A stretch of DNA of 64,000 nucleotides from Mucor racemosus (GCA_027405735.1 JAPEHQ010000001.1:4960001-5024000), one strand, 5' to 3'. Shown: positions 23,564 to 36,325, numbered from the stretch's first letter. Numbers and translations are program-made. The notes: generated by a model not told the origin, from the sequence alone.

Positions 23564-26070
23564 ATGCCTTATAGCAATAATAATAAAAGACAGGATGATG
23601 GAATTGATATTCCAAATGACGAAGGTGTAAATAATTTTGATGATTCCCCTTATTTTGATTATCATCATTTAAAGGCTCTTGAAAGTGTGAGTCAACATTA
23701 AATAATAAAAATGGAGAATTCAGATCTAACATCATATAAAAAGCATGATAGTAAATACCTTGGTCAAAGTCTTTCTGTTTCACCCGCAGCACACCATCTC
23801 TCTGATTTGCATATAGATGATCATGGCCTTCCCACGCTACCAGAAGTACCTGAGAAATCCAGTATTATAAAGGAACCCGTTACACATACAGCGGATCCGA
23901 ACGCTAAATTTGAGGCTAAAGGTATAGTAAAAACAAACACATTTCTGGTTGTTGCCATGGCAACTAAACCTCATTCATAGATGATGCTATCACTGCTGAA
24001 CTTTGTGAATTGTACGGAAACCTTCAAAAATGTCTCGATTTGCGTGAAAAGTATATCACCCTTTCGGGCCAACGTTTAATGGACGATCCTCGTAATCATG
24101 ACGATTGGGAAATTTACCCTGCTGCACCTCCAAAATCTTGGCCATTACCCTCCCCTGAAGAATTAGAACGTCGTAAAGCTAAAGAAATGGCTCGTGAAGC
24201 AGATCCTGTAGCCGCTGTTGGTTCAGATTTTAATTTCGATCAATGTAAAATCCCAGGCCCTCATGTTTATAGCTATGGGGTTGGCCCCGATGGTTTTTAT
24301 CAAGTTTATAGAAACGAATTAGATCAAACTGCTGAAGCTCCTCTTCATCAATTCCCTTCACCTAGAGAATTTTACGACGATATGGATTTCATTTTAAGTG
24401 TAATTAGTGATGGACCCGCAAAGAGTTTCGCTTTCCGTAGACTTCGTTATTTGGACAGTAAATGGCAAATGTATATCCTTTTGAATGAATTCCAAGAATT
24501 GGCAGATTCCAAACGTACTCCTCACCGTGATTTCTATAACGTAAGAAAGGTGGATACTCACGTACACCATTCTAGCAGTATGAACCAAAAGCATTTACTT
24601 CGTTTTATTAAATCCAAAATGAAGAAGAGTCCTGATGATGTTGTTATTTATCGTGATAATCATCATTTAACTTTGCGTGGTGTATTTGAAAGTTTAGGAT
24701 TAACTGCTTATGATCTCAGTATTGATACTTTAGATATGCATGCTCACAAGGATTCCTTCCACAGATTTGACAAATTCAACCTGAAATATAATCCAATTGG
24801 TGAGAGTAGATTGAGAGAAATTTTCATGAAGACAGACAATTACATTCAGGGTAGATATCTTGCTGAAATCACTAAAGAAGTCGTATCTGATTTGGAGTCA
24901 TCAAAGTATCAAATGGTGGAATATCGTGTCTCTATTTATGGTAGATCTATTGATGAATGGGATAAATTGGCCAAATGGGTTGTCAATAACAAGTTATTCT
25001 CTTCTAATGTACGTTGGTTGATTCAAATTCCTCGTCTTTACAATATCTATAAGAATTCAACTGCTGTCAATAGTTTCCAAGATATTATTACAAATGTCTT
25101 TGAGCCTCTTTTTGAAGTTACAAAGGATCCTACTTCTCATCCCGAGCTTCATGTGTTCTTGCAACGTGTTATTGGTTTTGATACAGTTGATGATGAATCT
25201 AAGCCTGAAAAACCAATCTTCAAAGATTTCCCTCTTCCTAAAGATTGGACATCTAATGTCAATCCACCTTATAGCTACTACTTGTATTACATGTATGCAA
25301 ATACTGCTGCATTAAACAAATGGAGACAAGCACGTGGATTCAATACATTGGTATTAAGACCTCATTGTGGTGAAGCTGGTGATACCGACCATTTAACAGC
25401 TGCTTTCTTAACCTCATATGGTATCAGTCATGGTATCTTATTGCGTAAAGTTCCTGCACTTCAATATCTCTATTACCTTGCTCAAGTTGGTATTGCCATG
25501 TCTCCACTTTCAAATAATGCTCTATTTTTGACTTATGAACGTAATCCTCTTCCTCAATTCTTCCAACGTGGTCTCAACATTTCTTTATCTACTGATGATC
25601 CATTGCAATTTCATTTTACCAAAGAACCTTTAATTGAAGAATATAGTGTTGCTGCTCAAATTTGGAAGTTGTCATCTACAGATATGTGTGAATTAGCGCG
25701 TAATTCAGTTATTCAATCAGGTTGGGAAAATCAGATCAAAACTCATTGGATTGGTAAAGATTGGCATAAACCTGGTGTACAAGGTAATGATATGCAAAAG
25801 ACAAATGTTCCTGACATTCGTGTTGGTTTCCGTTACGAAACTTTGAATGAAGAATTGGAAGCTCTTCGTCGTTATGCTCCAAAGGGAGACAAATCTACGC
25901 ATGAAGATCCTATTAGCAAACAAGATTATGTTGGCGTTGCAGGTCTTGCTGAATCTTCATCTATTCAACAGCATTTGATGTCCAAATCACCTGCTGATAA
26001 TAGTCATATTGGCTCATTCCCTGGCGCTGGTGTCGTTGCTGAACGTGCTAAACTTAGATCTAACCATTAA
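23564..26070 (+). CDS. AMP deaminase
   Basis: Three exons (23564-23686, 23744-23921, 23981-26070) encode 796 residues, close to yeast AMD1 (about 810). It deaminates AMP to IMP in purine interconversion, in the cytosol. The zinc site and catalytic motifs are intact: DTHVHHSSSMNQKHL with His294 and His296, HCGEAGD with His562, and the ligand pair in LSTDDPLQFH with Asp639 and Asp640. The N-terminal 150 residues are low-complexity and variable, as in the family. The first intron was set to 57 bp ending in AAAAAG because it has a GTGAGT donor and a CTAAC branch site 16 bp upstream and keeps frame; shorter alternatives give stops or introns under 41 bp. A downstream Met in exon 3 (24010) could start a shorter form. 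Confidence 0.93.
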
Positions 26071-26877
26071 TACGATAGTTTTGTATATATGAATTTTTTT
26101 TTATTGTTTTTTTTTCTTTGCAAACCATAGCATCAATACCGTTTTAATAAAATTAAATTATTACAATTATTTCAAGAGTTTATACACATGTATATAATGA
26201 TCAATCGTCGAGTTTACGCAGTTACACTTGTTTTTGAATGAGAAATGTTAAAACAAACCTAATGTCAACCATCAAAGTACTTGTTACTTGATCTATTTCT
26301 CTTCTGATATAAGGAAATCGATAGTTGTACCACGGATTCAGCAGCTATTGCATTGATATGGCATCTAAAAAGATGCAATGGTATAATTAATATACCTGAA
26401 AATCCTCCAGGATTGTCTCTTTGTATATTGACGAAGCAACCATTATCTACATGTTAATCAATAGATGTGTATTATTGTGTTGGACGGCATAATAACAATA
26501 GAGTTTATGCGAGCTACTTTTATTATTTGACACAGGCTAAATGTAATTGTTGAATCGTTTATCATAGGGTTTGTAACCAGTTCTATATTTTTTGTTTGTG
26601 TGAAATTCAAAGCTACTCACAAACGAAACTAATAAATACAGTATTTATGGCCTGTGTTTACATTTTATGCATGATCTCTTTAGATTTTTTATGAGCGAAT
26701 GTTGTATTTTATATACAAGCATCTGTGTGAATTTGGAGATATAAATTGTGACATGAATACAATAATGGTTCTTATAGTATATCGTAATTATGCACGAAAA
26801 ATCACTCTAAATCAAGGAGGGAAAGCAGTAAAAGTTATTTATTCATGTAAAAAGCGCATGTAATGGTTTTGAAATGT
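26071..26877. other. Intergenic between convergent AMP deaminase and Ku80
   Basis: 3' flanks of both genes. Long T runs and an AATAAAATTAAA stretch near 26145 fit a polyadenylation region for AMP deaminase. Nothing else was recognised. Confidence 0.45.
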
Positions 26878-29707
26878 TTAAAGCAAATCATCCTATTGTC
26901 AAACAAATAATTTAGCGTGTGCTTGAATAATTTAATGTACAAACTTACCAAATCATCAGCATTGAAGCCAATGTCCTCATTGTCAGCACCATCATTTTCT
27001 GTTTCATCAACCATATTATGATCTTCTTCTTCGTCTGTATTCCAGAACTATTTTTTTTTGAAACATTTAAAATAAAGACAACAACGACATTATACATATA
27101 TTTACCTTTTCAGCAACTTCTCTTGTTGTATCTACATTATCAGTATCATCGCACTCTTCGTTTGTAATCAATCCAAGTTTTTCCTCTTTTAACGTTTCCC
27201 AGAATTTATAGCGGGGAGATGATTTATTTGACAAGTTACACCATTGTTTGACTTCACGAATAATTTTATTGTAACTAACAGCAGCATCTTCCTATTAAGA
27301 ATATTAAAATCTATCAGCTTTTCACAATATGAATACTTTAAAAACTTATTTGTATACCTCTGCAGCAGTTTTTCTAACTACTTTCAAACATTTGATAACC
27401 AGAGGATAATTTTGATTACCAAATGATATTGTAAGGAGCTTGATAATAGCTTGTGCCATTGACTTGATAGCAACTTCCACCATATCTACTTCAGAAGGCT
27501 TGTTGAGTAGTGCCAAGAAATCCTCAACAGGTGTGATCAAACCAACAGTTTCAATATCAGTAATGTGCAAGATTGATTTAGATCTGTCCGTAGGCGTCAA
27601 AGGTTTGTATATTGGGCCATCGTTAAATGAGCTGGCTTTCCCAATAAGAGCATTGATATCTACAGCGCTAGCTGAAGCAGCATTGTCGTTCATGTCGTTA
27701 TATTTTCTCTTTCCTTTACCCTTTTCAATAACTTTACGAACATTCAGATGAGATGCCAAAAGCTCGCTATATTCGCTTGCTTTTTCTTTAAAACCAGAGT
27801 AAATTTCAAATTGACGTTTGGCTGATTCTTTAATATCGGGAATAGGGGCATCTGGATTCAGGGCACGAGTTTTGATAGCTTTATTGAATCTCCATAAAAT
27901 AGGATTGAATGTGTACTCTGGTGTCAAGTAATCCTTTCCATCACTATAAAAAAATATGTCAGTATTCTATACTATAGATTAATTATCATACATCTTACGG
28001 TGTGCTATCTAAATCCATTGAGTCAATCAAATCATCCATCAATTCAATGCCTTTTGGATCAGAAACCATTGGATCAGTTACTGATTTAAACTTGTAATCA
28101 CGAATATCTTCGGCAAATGGAAGCTAAATGTAGAAAAGCGATAAATTTCCAGTAATTTCCAGTTATTGCAAAGGGCTTACATCAAAGTATTGCAAAAGGT
28201 ATTCAACGTCCTCCTCGCCCTGTCTATCTTCTGGCTCCAAAATACCTATTCTGGGATGACCATCATCTTTTTGAACATAACGAACAATAGCGCAGCTTTG
28301 CTCATCGTACAAAGCCTTGGCTAATGCAGAAAGAGCTAATGCGCTTTCAACGGTATTGTAATTTCCAGCTGTCAAGATATAAGCATTAGAATATAAATAA
28401 TGGCGCTTAAACTATTACAAAATAAAGCACTTAGTATAAACATTTGAATGGGTATTCATATGATATATTTACATCTTTTTTGTTGATAAATCCAATAATT
28501 GTCAACTCTTTTTTAGATGTAAATTTGTTGGATACAACCTCATCTCGAGAGATCAAGATGGCTGTTTTACCGAATCTAAAAGCTTGTTCCAAACGGCTTT
28601 TATCGTCAATCACTTTTTCATCAACATCGTCCACTGAAGGAAATGTGCCTGCATTTGGATTTGCGTCATACTTATACATTACATCCGGTTCTACTTTGTG
28701 TGTTGGTCCATTACTACGAGAAGAATACTTGTGGCTTCTTGGTAAAGGTACAGTTTTTGTACGAAGATACATGTGTACATGAATACCCACAACGTGATCA
28801 TTTTCATGTGGATTGCCAATGTATAGATATCCTCGAAAAGAAGGTGTAGGACGAACATCTCTTGCTGAATCCATTTGAGTGAATTCATAAGCTGTATCTA
28901 ATGATAAAATCTCGCCTCCTGTCTCGGATGTATCAATGAGAAGCTGCCAGTTTTTATAATTAATAGCGATATTTTCTGGACAATCAGAATCTTGAACACG
29001 TTTGAAGTCTGTGCCACTAACCAAGTTATTAATCACTGATGAATTCAAACTTAAAAATATAACTGTTGATGGCTTACATGACAGTGAGCTCAGTATTTAT
29101 ATCTTTAAGAATACCAGCAACATCCTCTAAATCAAGCCAATCGATTTGGTTTTGATTATCTGTTATAAGAATAATACGCTTTTCATATTTCAAATTTCTG
29201 CAGTGTTCACGGATCATTTGTGTTGCAATAATGACACCATCAAATACTATACAAAAATGAATTTTAGTTTATGCATAATTTTTCAAACTATTTTTACCAT
29301 CAGCAGGTTTAATGTCTTCACTTGATGCGCTAATATTCTGTATTCTCTTTAACAAGTCAACGTTGGGTTGACCAATAGGCCCCATACTAGTTACACGTTG
29401 ATATTGTCCAGGTGTTCCATCAGCGAGTATATTGTCGGTTTCTATGAATATTGGTTAAAACTCAAATCAACCATAATTCTAAATGAATTATTTACGAGGT
29501 GTTCCAGCAAGAAGTACAGCTACTGTGTCAGTTTTTCTACCACTCATAACCTAATTTTCGAGTGTAAGTTCGTGTTTCTCATCAATTAAACCTCTTAGTT
29601 ACTTTGTCTTCGATATTATCTGTCATTAGGCTCAGGGCTGTTGGAAAGTCCTTGGCCATGGTGTTTGCAACATTTAATATATATATTGTAGCTTTCTTTT
29701 GTGCCAT
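26878..29707 (-). CDS. Ku80 subunit of the Ku DNA end-binding complex
   Basis: Eleven exons: 29707-29603, 29550-29496, 29441-29298, 29246-29078, 29016-28473, 28411-28181, 28123-27999, 27943-27358, 27291-27106, 27047-26949 and 26892-26878, giving 752 residues (human Ku80 is 732). It pairs with Ku70 to ring broken DNA ends in non-homologous end joining. Order: an N-terminal vWA-like domain (1 to about 215, with MSGRKTDTVAVLLAGT at about 37-52 and ELTVIGTDF at about 152-160), the beta-barrel core with FKRHYLYSNAYIL (from 340), the helical arm with DLPFAEDIRDY (about 416-426), then a C-terminal helical domain like the vertebrate DNA-PKcs-binding one (KFWETLKEEKLGLIT, 682-696) and an acidic tail ending ADDLDDLL. 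All introns are 51-66 bp. The last 15-base exon is the least certain. Confidence 0.92.
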
Positions 29708-30683
29708 AGTTGTTGTTTTTTAAGATGATGGTTAAAAAAGAACAAAAAACAAAGCATTTTTTTGTCAAACTGGCCTTCAAATCAATTCAAACCAGGTTTT
29801 TGTTGAACGCATTAATAGTATGAAAACCATAGAAAAATGGGCTCGGCACTTGGTTTTTTAAAGGGAAAACGCAAATGCTTGACAATAAAGAGCTGTAATC
29901 TTAAGCATATCAACATAAAAAGCATCATTCCAGTATTATTGACATACCTAATAGGTTGTGTCGAAATTCATAACACACACAAAAAAAAAAAAAAAGCTAT
30001 CTTTAAATAAGGATATCTCCTCGATAAATGAAGGTACGGATGTTATTTTGTTTGTGATAGATTACTATATTTCAATATTGTACAGCGAGATACGACATGT
30101 TAATGTGTACTATTTTGACTATCAAACTAAAAACATTTTTTAATTAAAGAGTTTTAACAGACTTCAAAGCTTATACAAATTCTATTTGAAAAGGAATTCA
30201 ATGCAGAATTCAATTCTATATCTTGTAATATTTTATATTGCGTATTAATTATCATAAAAAATCGTCCTGACCTGAAAGAAAATAACGCACGATTGAATAT
30301 CATTTCTTATATACATTGAAGCCATAAACAGCTTCTATACAGTTATACAGCCTCTAACCGGGTGTGTATTATAGACTTACAATTCAGAAGATTTAAATAT
30401 GTTCATTATTGGATACAACATCGGATTATTGGGAGAGTATTGCCATATTGTTGGTTTACATGATACATATTACATCAACAACAGATAGTAATCCAAGGTG
30501 TTCTGAATCCGTACATATAAATGTTTAGTGCATGTGCTTTTATAGGCCTTTAATATTTATTCATTGTTACATTAGCATATAAAAGAAGTAAGGTATTATT
30601 CATTATTAATTGTTAGTTGGGGGGGGGGGGTTTCTTGGTATTACACGAATTTTGATTATTATTTTATAGAGCATATTTAAGTA
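29708..30683. other. Intergenic: Ku80 promoter and 3' flank of next gene
   Basis: AT-rich. It contains an A15 run near 29982, and a run of 12 G at 30619-30630 that is striking in this composition. No gene was seen. Confidence 0.45.
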
Positions 30684-32099
30684 TTAAACACCAAGCCATT
30701 TGCGGCCAATGTTCAATACACTTTGAACATTGATACTATCATTATTATTTACATTTGATGATTCGTCTTCTGTGTTGATATTATTATTGTTATTTTGATG
30801 GCTCGGTAAGGTTGGATGATCTGTAAAGTAACTGAATGGGTGTTGTTCAGATACAAAAGGGGTATTATCGACTAAAGATGGGATATGGAGTTCATCGCCA
30901 GATGAGTATCTTCTAGCTATTGAAGAATGTGCATTTGAATGATTGTTATTGTTGGTATTCTCATATACATCTAGTGCTTCAGATGCAATAGAATCAAGAT
31001 CAGATATAGTATGACTAAAAGGAATCAAAATGCATTAGGTAAATTATAATAAAAGTGATATGGAGAATTAAATATAACCTTTTTTTTTTTGTTTACCTTT
31101 CTTCCGAATCTTCATGATGCAAGGTATGCAAAGTTGTTCTATCGAATTCATCTTCATTTTGTAAATCTCTTTGATTGTTCTCTTGTTGAGATTGTGGTCG
31201 AATTTGAGTAATGTTATTTTTTATAAAAGCTAATTTCTCTGTCAAATCATCTAATCTATCACTTAATAATTCTTGCGCTGCTTCTACAGACACTAATGGC
31301 TTTGCTTGTTGTTGTTGATGTGATGATGATGATGAGGGTAAATCTTGTATTGTTACCACTCTTTCCTCATAATCTTCATAATTTTCTTGATGACTATCAA
31401 AGTTGATATTTGGTATTGTTCTAGCTGCATAAAATTCTCGTGGTGGTGCTTGCATTTCTTGTTCAATTGGACCTTGAATATGTGTTTGATACAATTCTTC
31501 TCCATATTGATCCATCACCTGTTCATAAAAGAATTACTAAATATTTTTCATCATCAGACATTTTTTCTCTTGTAAACTACCTGACTACTATGTCTGTTAT
31601 ATGCTAAATTAGCAATTTGATCATCTCCGAGAAATTCAGCATCGTCATTGTAATATTCCTCCTGCTGTTGATCTCCAATGCTGTAACCTGCAATATCACC
31701 CTCTTCAGCATCAGTTTCCATCACAGCAGATCTTTCACGTCGATTCTTTTTCTTTTTATTCGATTTCTTCTTTTTCAAACTAGATGTACCAAATGGATTT
31801 CTTGTCACAAACTGAGGCAAATCATTCTGACCTAATACTGATTCAAATTCCCAATCTCTTGGATTATCTAAATAGTTTTGTAGTGCTTCTCCTCTATATA
31901 GAGTTTGATCATTGTAGTAAGGCGGATCTATCAATGGATCGTCATCTTCCAATTGAATGCCTCTATTTTTGAAGCAGCAACAAAATTGTGAAGCTGATGG
32001 AATGTAATTTCTCCAAGTCAAATCAAAAGCGTGTAGTTCGTCGCCTACAAATGATTGTCGATGCTGCTGCTTTTTACTAGGTAAACAAGGGAGAGACAT
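30684..32099 (-). CDS. Unknown acidic, Gln/Asn-rich protein
   Basis: Three exons (32099-31581, 31518-31097, 31014-30684) give 423 residues. Visible parts: a conserved-looking N-terminal block with FDLTWRNYIPSASQFCCCF (about 25-43; the CCC could be lipidated), a DDDPLIDPPYYN segment, a Lys-rich patch KKKKSNKKKKNRRERS (about 109-124; possible nuclear signal), acidic stretches, a helical segment VSVEAAQELLSDRLDDLTEK (about 249-268, coiled-coil-like) and a low-complexity Asn-rich tail ending LNIGRKWLGV. I do not recognise it. The intact frame across three exons with clean splice sites supports a real gene. Introns are 62 and 82 bp. Confidence 0.7.
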
Positions 32100-32859
32100 T
32101 GAAAATTATTTTTTTTTAAAAAAAAAAAAGAGTAGAGAGGAAGAGAAAAGAAGGGAAAAAAGAATAGTAATAAAGATTGAATTATCACATGGTATCCATC
32201 TTGGGTATATAAAATATCACTTTATTTTTCCTAGGAACCCGGAGTTATAAAGGTACCACGAGTTTTGTTACATTTTCCCCCCAAATGATGCCTAAAAAAA
32301 CATTATTTGAGCCTATTTCATTCAATAAAGTAATAAAATCACTAAGGAAAACTGCATGAAATTAAACCAAGCAATTATTAGTTTAAATGTCTATTCGAAG
32401 CATTGTTTAAATAAAAGAAAGCATATGTCATCATCTGTTTCTTGAAGCAGAAAAAGAAGAATAAACTCTTAATTTCCCACATGGCTAAATATAATTTTAC
32501 ATGATTACCCTATAAGTAATGAGTAATAGTATCACATTTCAAAAATATATATGCTACTGCTACGCTTTTTGAGCCTTGGCTAATTTTGGGTTACAGAATA
32601 TAAAATTCTTGATTTTTCAACATTTGATAATCATTTTGTTTGATTAATGTCGTTTTATATATTAATAATAGATAAAAATGGATATGCATGCTAGTCGAGT
32701 CGCATTATTGTTATGTATGTATACATTACATACACATTTTGCTGCATATAAACTTGAAGATATCTTTTCTCCTTTTTATATTGTTACAATACATAGATTC
32801 ACCAATAAAAGGCGTAGGCATTATTGTTCTATTGCTCGTCATGCTACTTTTCTTACTTT
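32100..32859. other. Intergenic: promoter side of the unknown acidic-protein gene
   Basis: A/T and purine tracts next to the start at 32099, then unique AT-rich sequence up to family A copy 2. No feature of note. Confidence 0.4.
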
Positions 32860-33360
32860 ATTAATAAATAATACCAAGAACAAATTATATGCCAATGTAC
32901 CTGAGATGTCCAGCTTTAATCCAAAAATAAGTATCAGGAAATATCCTATTTTTTGCAGTTGGTATTAATTTTTCAGTGCTAATGTTTCAAATTTTTACGT
33001 GTATTTCACTGCTAAAAATTAAAAACTTTGAGGCTTCATATCTTTACAAAAAATTAAGCTATACTAACACTTTTTAATAGTAAAACTTACTTGTTTTAAA
33101 GCGTTCTATAACATATTTAAGTATGAAAAAATTCTGAGCACTTTTATTTTTTTTCATTTTTTTTGGCATTTCTGTAGTAGATTTCAAAGTATTTGTTAAA
33201 TTAAGTGGTAGTTTTTTTACATCTATTTCATTGAGCTCGTTAAGCTCTCTTGGACCCAATTTAGTTTTTTTCAAAATATTAATTTTTCGTCGAGATAATC
33301 AAAATAACAGTTCATATCACAGCTTAACCCTATAGTAACGGGATTCCAAAATATATTTGA
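32860..33360 (+). repeat. Family A repeat, copy 2 (truncated)
   Basis: Matches the first half of the 43.1-kb copy. From about 33290 on it continues as the reverse complement of that copy's right end (GAGATAATCAAAATAA, near 44235), so it is a rearranged or foldback-ended copy. Confidence 0.7.
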
Positions 33361-33424
33361 AAAAAAACGACCCAAAATCATTAAAAAAAACAATCACCTT
33401 TCTTCCGTCTACTCCTCTGGCGTG

Positions 33425-33485
33425 TGGTTCAGTAGGTGGAATTGTTCTTCAATACGATCTCGTCAACCGTAGAAGGGTCAACACC
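33425..33485 (+). promoter_or_regulatory. tRNA-like internal Pol III promoter (A and B box)
   Basis: TGGTTCAGTAGG at 33425-33436 fits the A box consensus, and GGGTCAACACC at 33475-33485 fits the B box with one mismatch, 38 bp apart as in tRNA genes. The flanking stems do not fold into a proper tRNA, so this is probably the tRNA-derived head of a SINE or a tRNA relic. Confidence 0.4.
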
Positions 33486-34009
33486 GTTCCTTGACCTTAT
33501 GCCCCAAACTGACGCGTCCCCAATTTGCTGATCCTATGCCCTCCTTCCAACCGCCTATGAGAAACGATATATAAAATAAAAATATACTTATAATTAAAGT
33601 TTATTATTAATAACACGTGACATGTGATAATAAGAAATTAATCAAATTATAGAAATTATTTATTTTTTTTGCAATTAATAATTTTAAAGAAAATAAGATC
33701 ATAATTAATTATTATATTACTTTTGATATATTTGTTAATTATGTGTTATATGTAATATTCTTTCTAGATTCATTTCATTCAATATTAGAATATTCCACAA
33801 TTTTTTTTTCTTTATAAAAATCGATTAAAAAAAGCACCTCGTAAGTTTATGGTAACTTACAAGTTTCAATATATGTGACTATTTTTAGTATTTCTATGTC
33901 ATGTGATTTTTTAAACAATATGAAAATATAATAATATTTGTAGTATTACACGTTTCTCTATGTGTTCCTTATGTTTGGCAATTGTTGTTCTGAAACTGTT
34001 TTTTTTTCT

Positions 34010-34485
34010 TATTTGGTGCCGTGTTGTAAATGGGCGTGAGTGACCCATAGGCCGCAGTGATATACTCCAGGAGTGGTGCCCTGGTAGCCCTGTTAGCTCG
34101 CTATTATATCAATCAAATTTGCACTTAACAGTATTTTTTTCACTTTTTCCATTCTCAAAGCCTTTTCATCTAGTTCTGCCACAACCCTTCCCCTGAAACC
34201 ACATTTAGATCTCTACTTTCTTCCCAGACTCTTAGTACTTACTTTTCCCTGCCCAAGAACCTACACACCAGTCCCAACAACAATGATCCCAGTTATAACT
34301 TTCTCACTTCTGAACCTTGCTCCATACTATCCGTATCCCAATACATTTAGTCTCCTGAACTCTTACTTAAACTCCGAACCCGAACTCTTATATCCAGTCT
34401 TATCTCTCACTTCGCCATGGCGTACAGTTATAGGACTTTAAATAATGAAATAAAGCTTTTATTTCCCTATAAAAAAAAAAAAAAA
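34010..34485 (+). mobile_element. Retroposed segment with poly(A) tail
   Basis: A C-rich stretch unlike its surroundings ends with AATAAA at 34449-34454 and a 15-A run at 34471-34485, directly abutting family A copy 3. That is the signature of a reverse-transcribed polyadenylated RNA, such as a 5'-truncated non-LTR element or processed transcript. The left end is unknown and no target duplication was found. Confidence 0.45.
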
Positions 34486-35460
34486 TAAATTTGTTTAAAA
34501 ATTCATAAACTGCAAAGTAAGTAGACCTAGCGTATTAAATAGTTTTTGTACAGTTTTAAATTCTGTACCCATCAAAATAAAATCCAAAAACAAATTTCAT
34601 ACAAAATGTTGCGTAAAATGCGATTGAAATTTTGGAGGTTTTTTAAAGATACACAACACTTTTTATAAGTTTATTTTAAATATAAATATTTGGGGTAATG
34701 CGCATAAATGATATCTATCGAATGAGTTATTGCTAAACCTTCTAGCTGCATTTTTCGTAGAGAAAAAGAGATTTTTGTCACTTTTTTTTTCAAGTTCAGA
34801 ATTTGGGATGAGGGTATACAAGGGGAAAATGGATACTGGAATTGAAGGTATCTCTTTGAACACATTTTTAATGATATCTCCATGAAAAATCAATATTTTG
34901 AAAAAAACTAAATTGGGTCCAAGAGAGCTTAACGAGCTCAATGAAATAGATGTAAAAAAACTATCACTCAATTTAACAAATATTTTGAAATCTACTACAG
35001 AAATGCCAAAAAAATGAAAAAAAAAATAAAAGTGCTCAGAATTTTTTTATACTTAAATATGTTATAGAACGCTTTAAAACAAGTAAGTTTTATTATTAAA
35101 AAGTGTTAGTATAGCTTAATTTTTTGTAAAGATATGAAGCCTCAAAGTTTTTAATTTTTCGTAGTGAAATACGCGTAAAAATTTGAAACATTAGCACTGA
35201 AAAATTAATACCAACTGCAAAAAATAGGATATTTCCTGATACTTATTTTTGGATTAAAATTGAGCATCTCAGGTACATTGGCATATAATTTGTTCTTGGT
35301 GTTATTTAGTGAAAAAAAAAAGTAAATGAGGGACGAAAAGTGAGACCCAGTTTTCAAGGGAAAAGCAGTGAATTTTACGCGTTTTTGAGTCTTTCGTGAG
35401 ATATAGAATAAATTTAGGAATAGGTAGTATAATGCGACCAATTTACATCTGTTTAGAAGC
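34486..35460 (-). repeat. Family A repeat, copy 3 (inverted)
   Basis: Reverse complement of the 43.1-kb copy over nearly its whole length, including the landmark at about 35265-35284 (CTCAGGTACATTGGCATATA). Similarity may extend somewhat past 35460. Confidence 0.75.
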
Positions 35461-36325
35461 GTCTAAGCTATTTAATATGAGGTTAGTTATAGAAAAGAGG
35501 GCACGCTCTAATTTTGAAGATTGGGAACTATGAAAATTCAATTTTTTGACATTCAAATTTAGCTCGAGTTACAAAAAAAAAAATATCAAAATTCATTTTA
35601 ACCTATTGAGAGTAATGTTTTCTGAGCATATCAGACCAAGTTAATAAAGTTTGACAATCATAGAGTGTAGCTGGTCAGCTTGTACAATAAAAAAAAAACC
35701 ATAAAAAATTATTTTTTGTTGTTAGAAGATGTTTACAAAAGAAGCAAAGTCAATTACAAAGGCTACTCTGGTGCTTACAGTACCCCGTCCATTTCATGTT
35801 ATCTGCATGTGATTCATCATTTTGACGTATTAGCATTATAATTAGCATATAGACCTAGCAACATTTCCGTTACCAAGCTTAGCTTACAAGCAAAGATTTT
35901 GAAGCTGGAACTTTATTAGTATTCATCTCTGTTTTGTATTTGATTTATGGAATTAAGCACTTGTAGCAGGTACAACTTGTCAAAGTACAGATACTCGGGG
36001 TAATCAAAGGCCTCTAGATCGAATATGTTCAATCATCGCAGCGTATTGCGAATTCATTTGATGAAAAAAGTTGTATATGTTTATATACTATATTTTTTCA
36101 ACAAAGAATTGAGAAGTATACATATTCACATGATGTACTACGATTTGTTTTTTTAATATATCTTAATGAAATGAAAGTGGATCACATGCAAGAAAATCAA
36201 CAAGTTTCGAGATTTAACGTGAGTTATCATTCATTTAACACAAGGTGACTGTCTGGAACACTATATTTTGAGCAAGTTTTAGATTACTATTGTTATACCT
36301 TATTTCTTCAATAACACATAAATAT
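35461..36325. other. Intergenic: 5' flank of membrane protein gene
   Basis: AT-rich. The first part may be decayed family A. No gene recognised. Confidence 0.4.

Larger units (their letters stand above)
33361..34485. other. Segment between two inverted family A copies
   Basis: Bounded by family A copies in opposite orientation. It contains a GC-richer patch (33400-33560) with a tRNA-like Pol III promoter, an AT-rich middle with many ATTAAT words, and a C-rich segment ending in poly(A) (about 34010-34485). Confidence 0.5.

Noticed and set aside
36290..36325. Upstream extension of the membrane protein from 36290
   Set aside because: That first codon is TTG; the first ATG in frame is at 36326 and gives a signal-like N-terminus.
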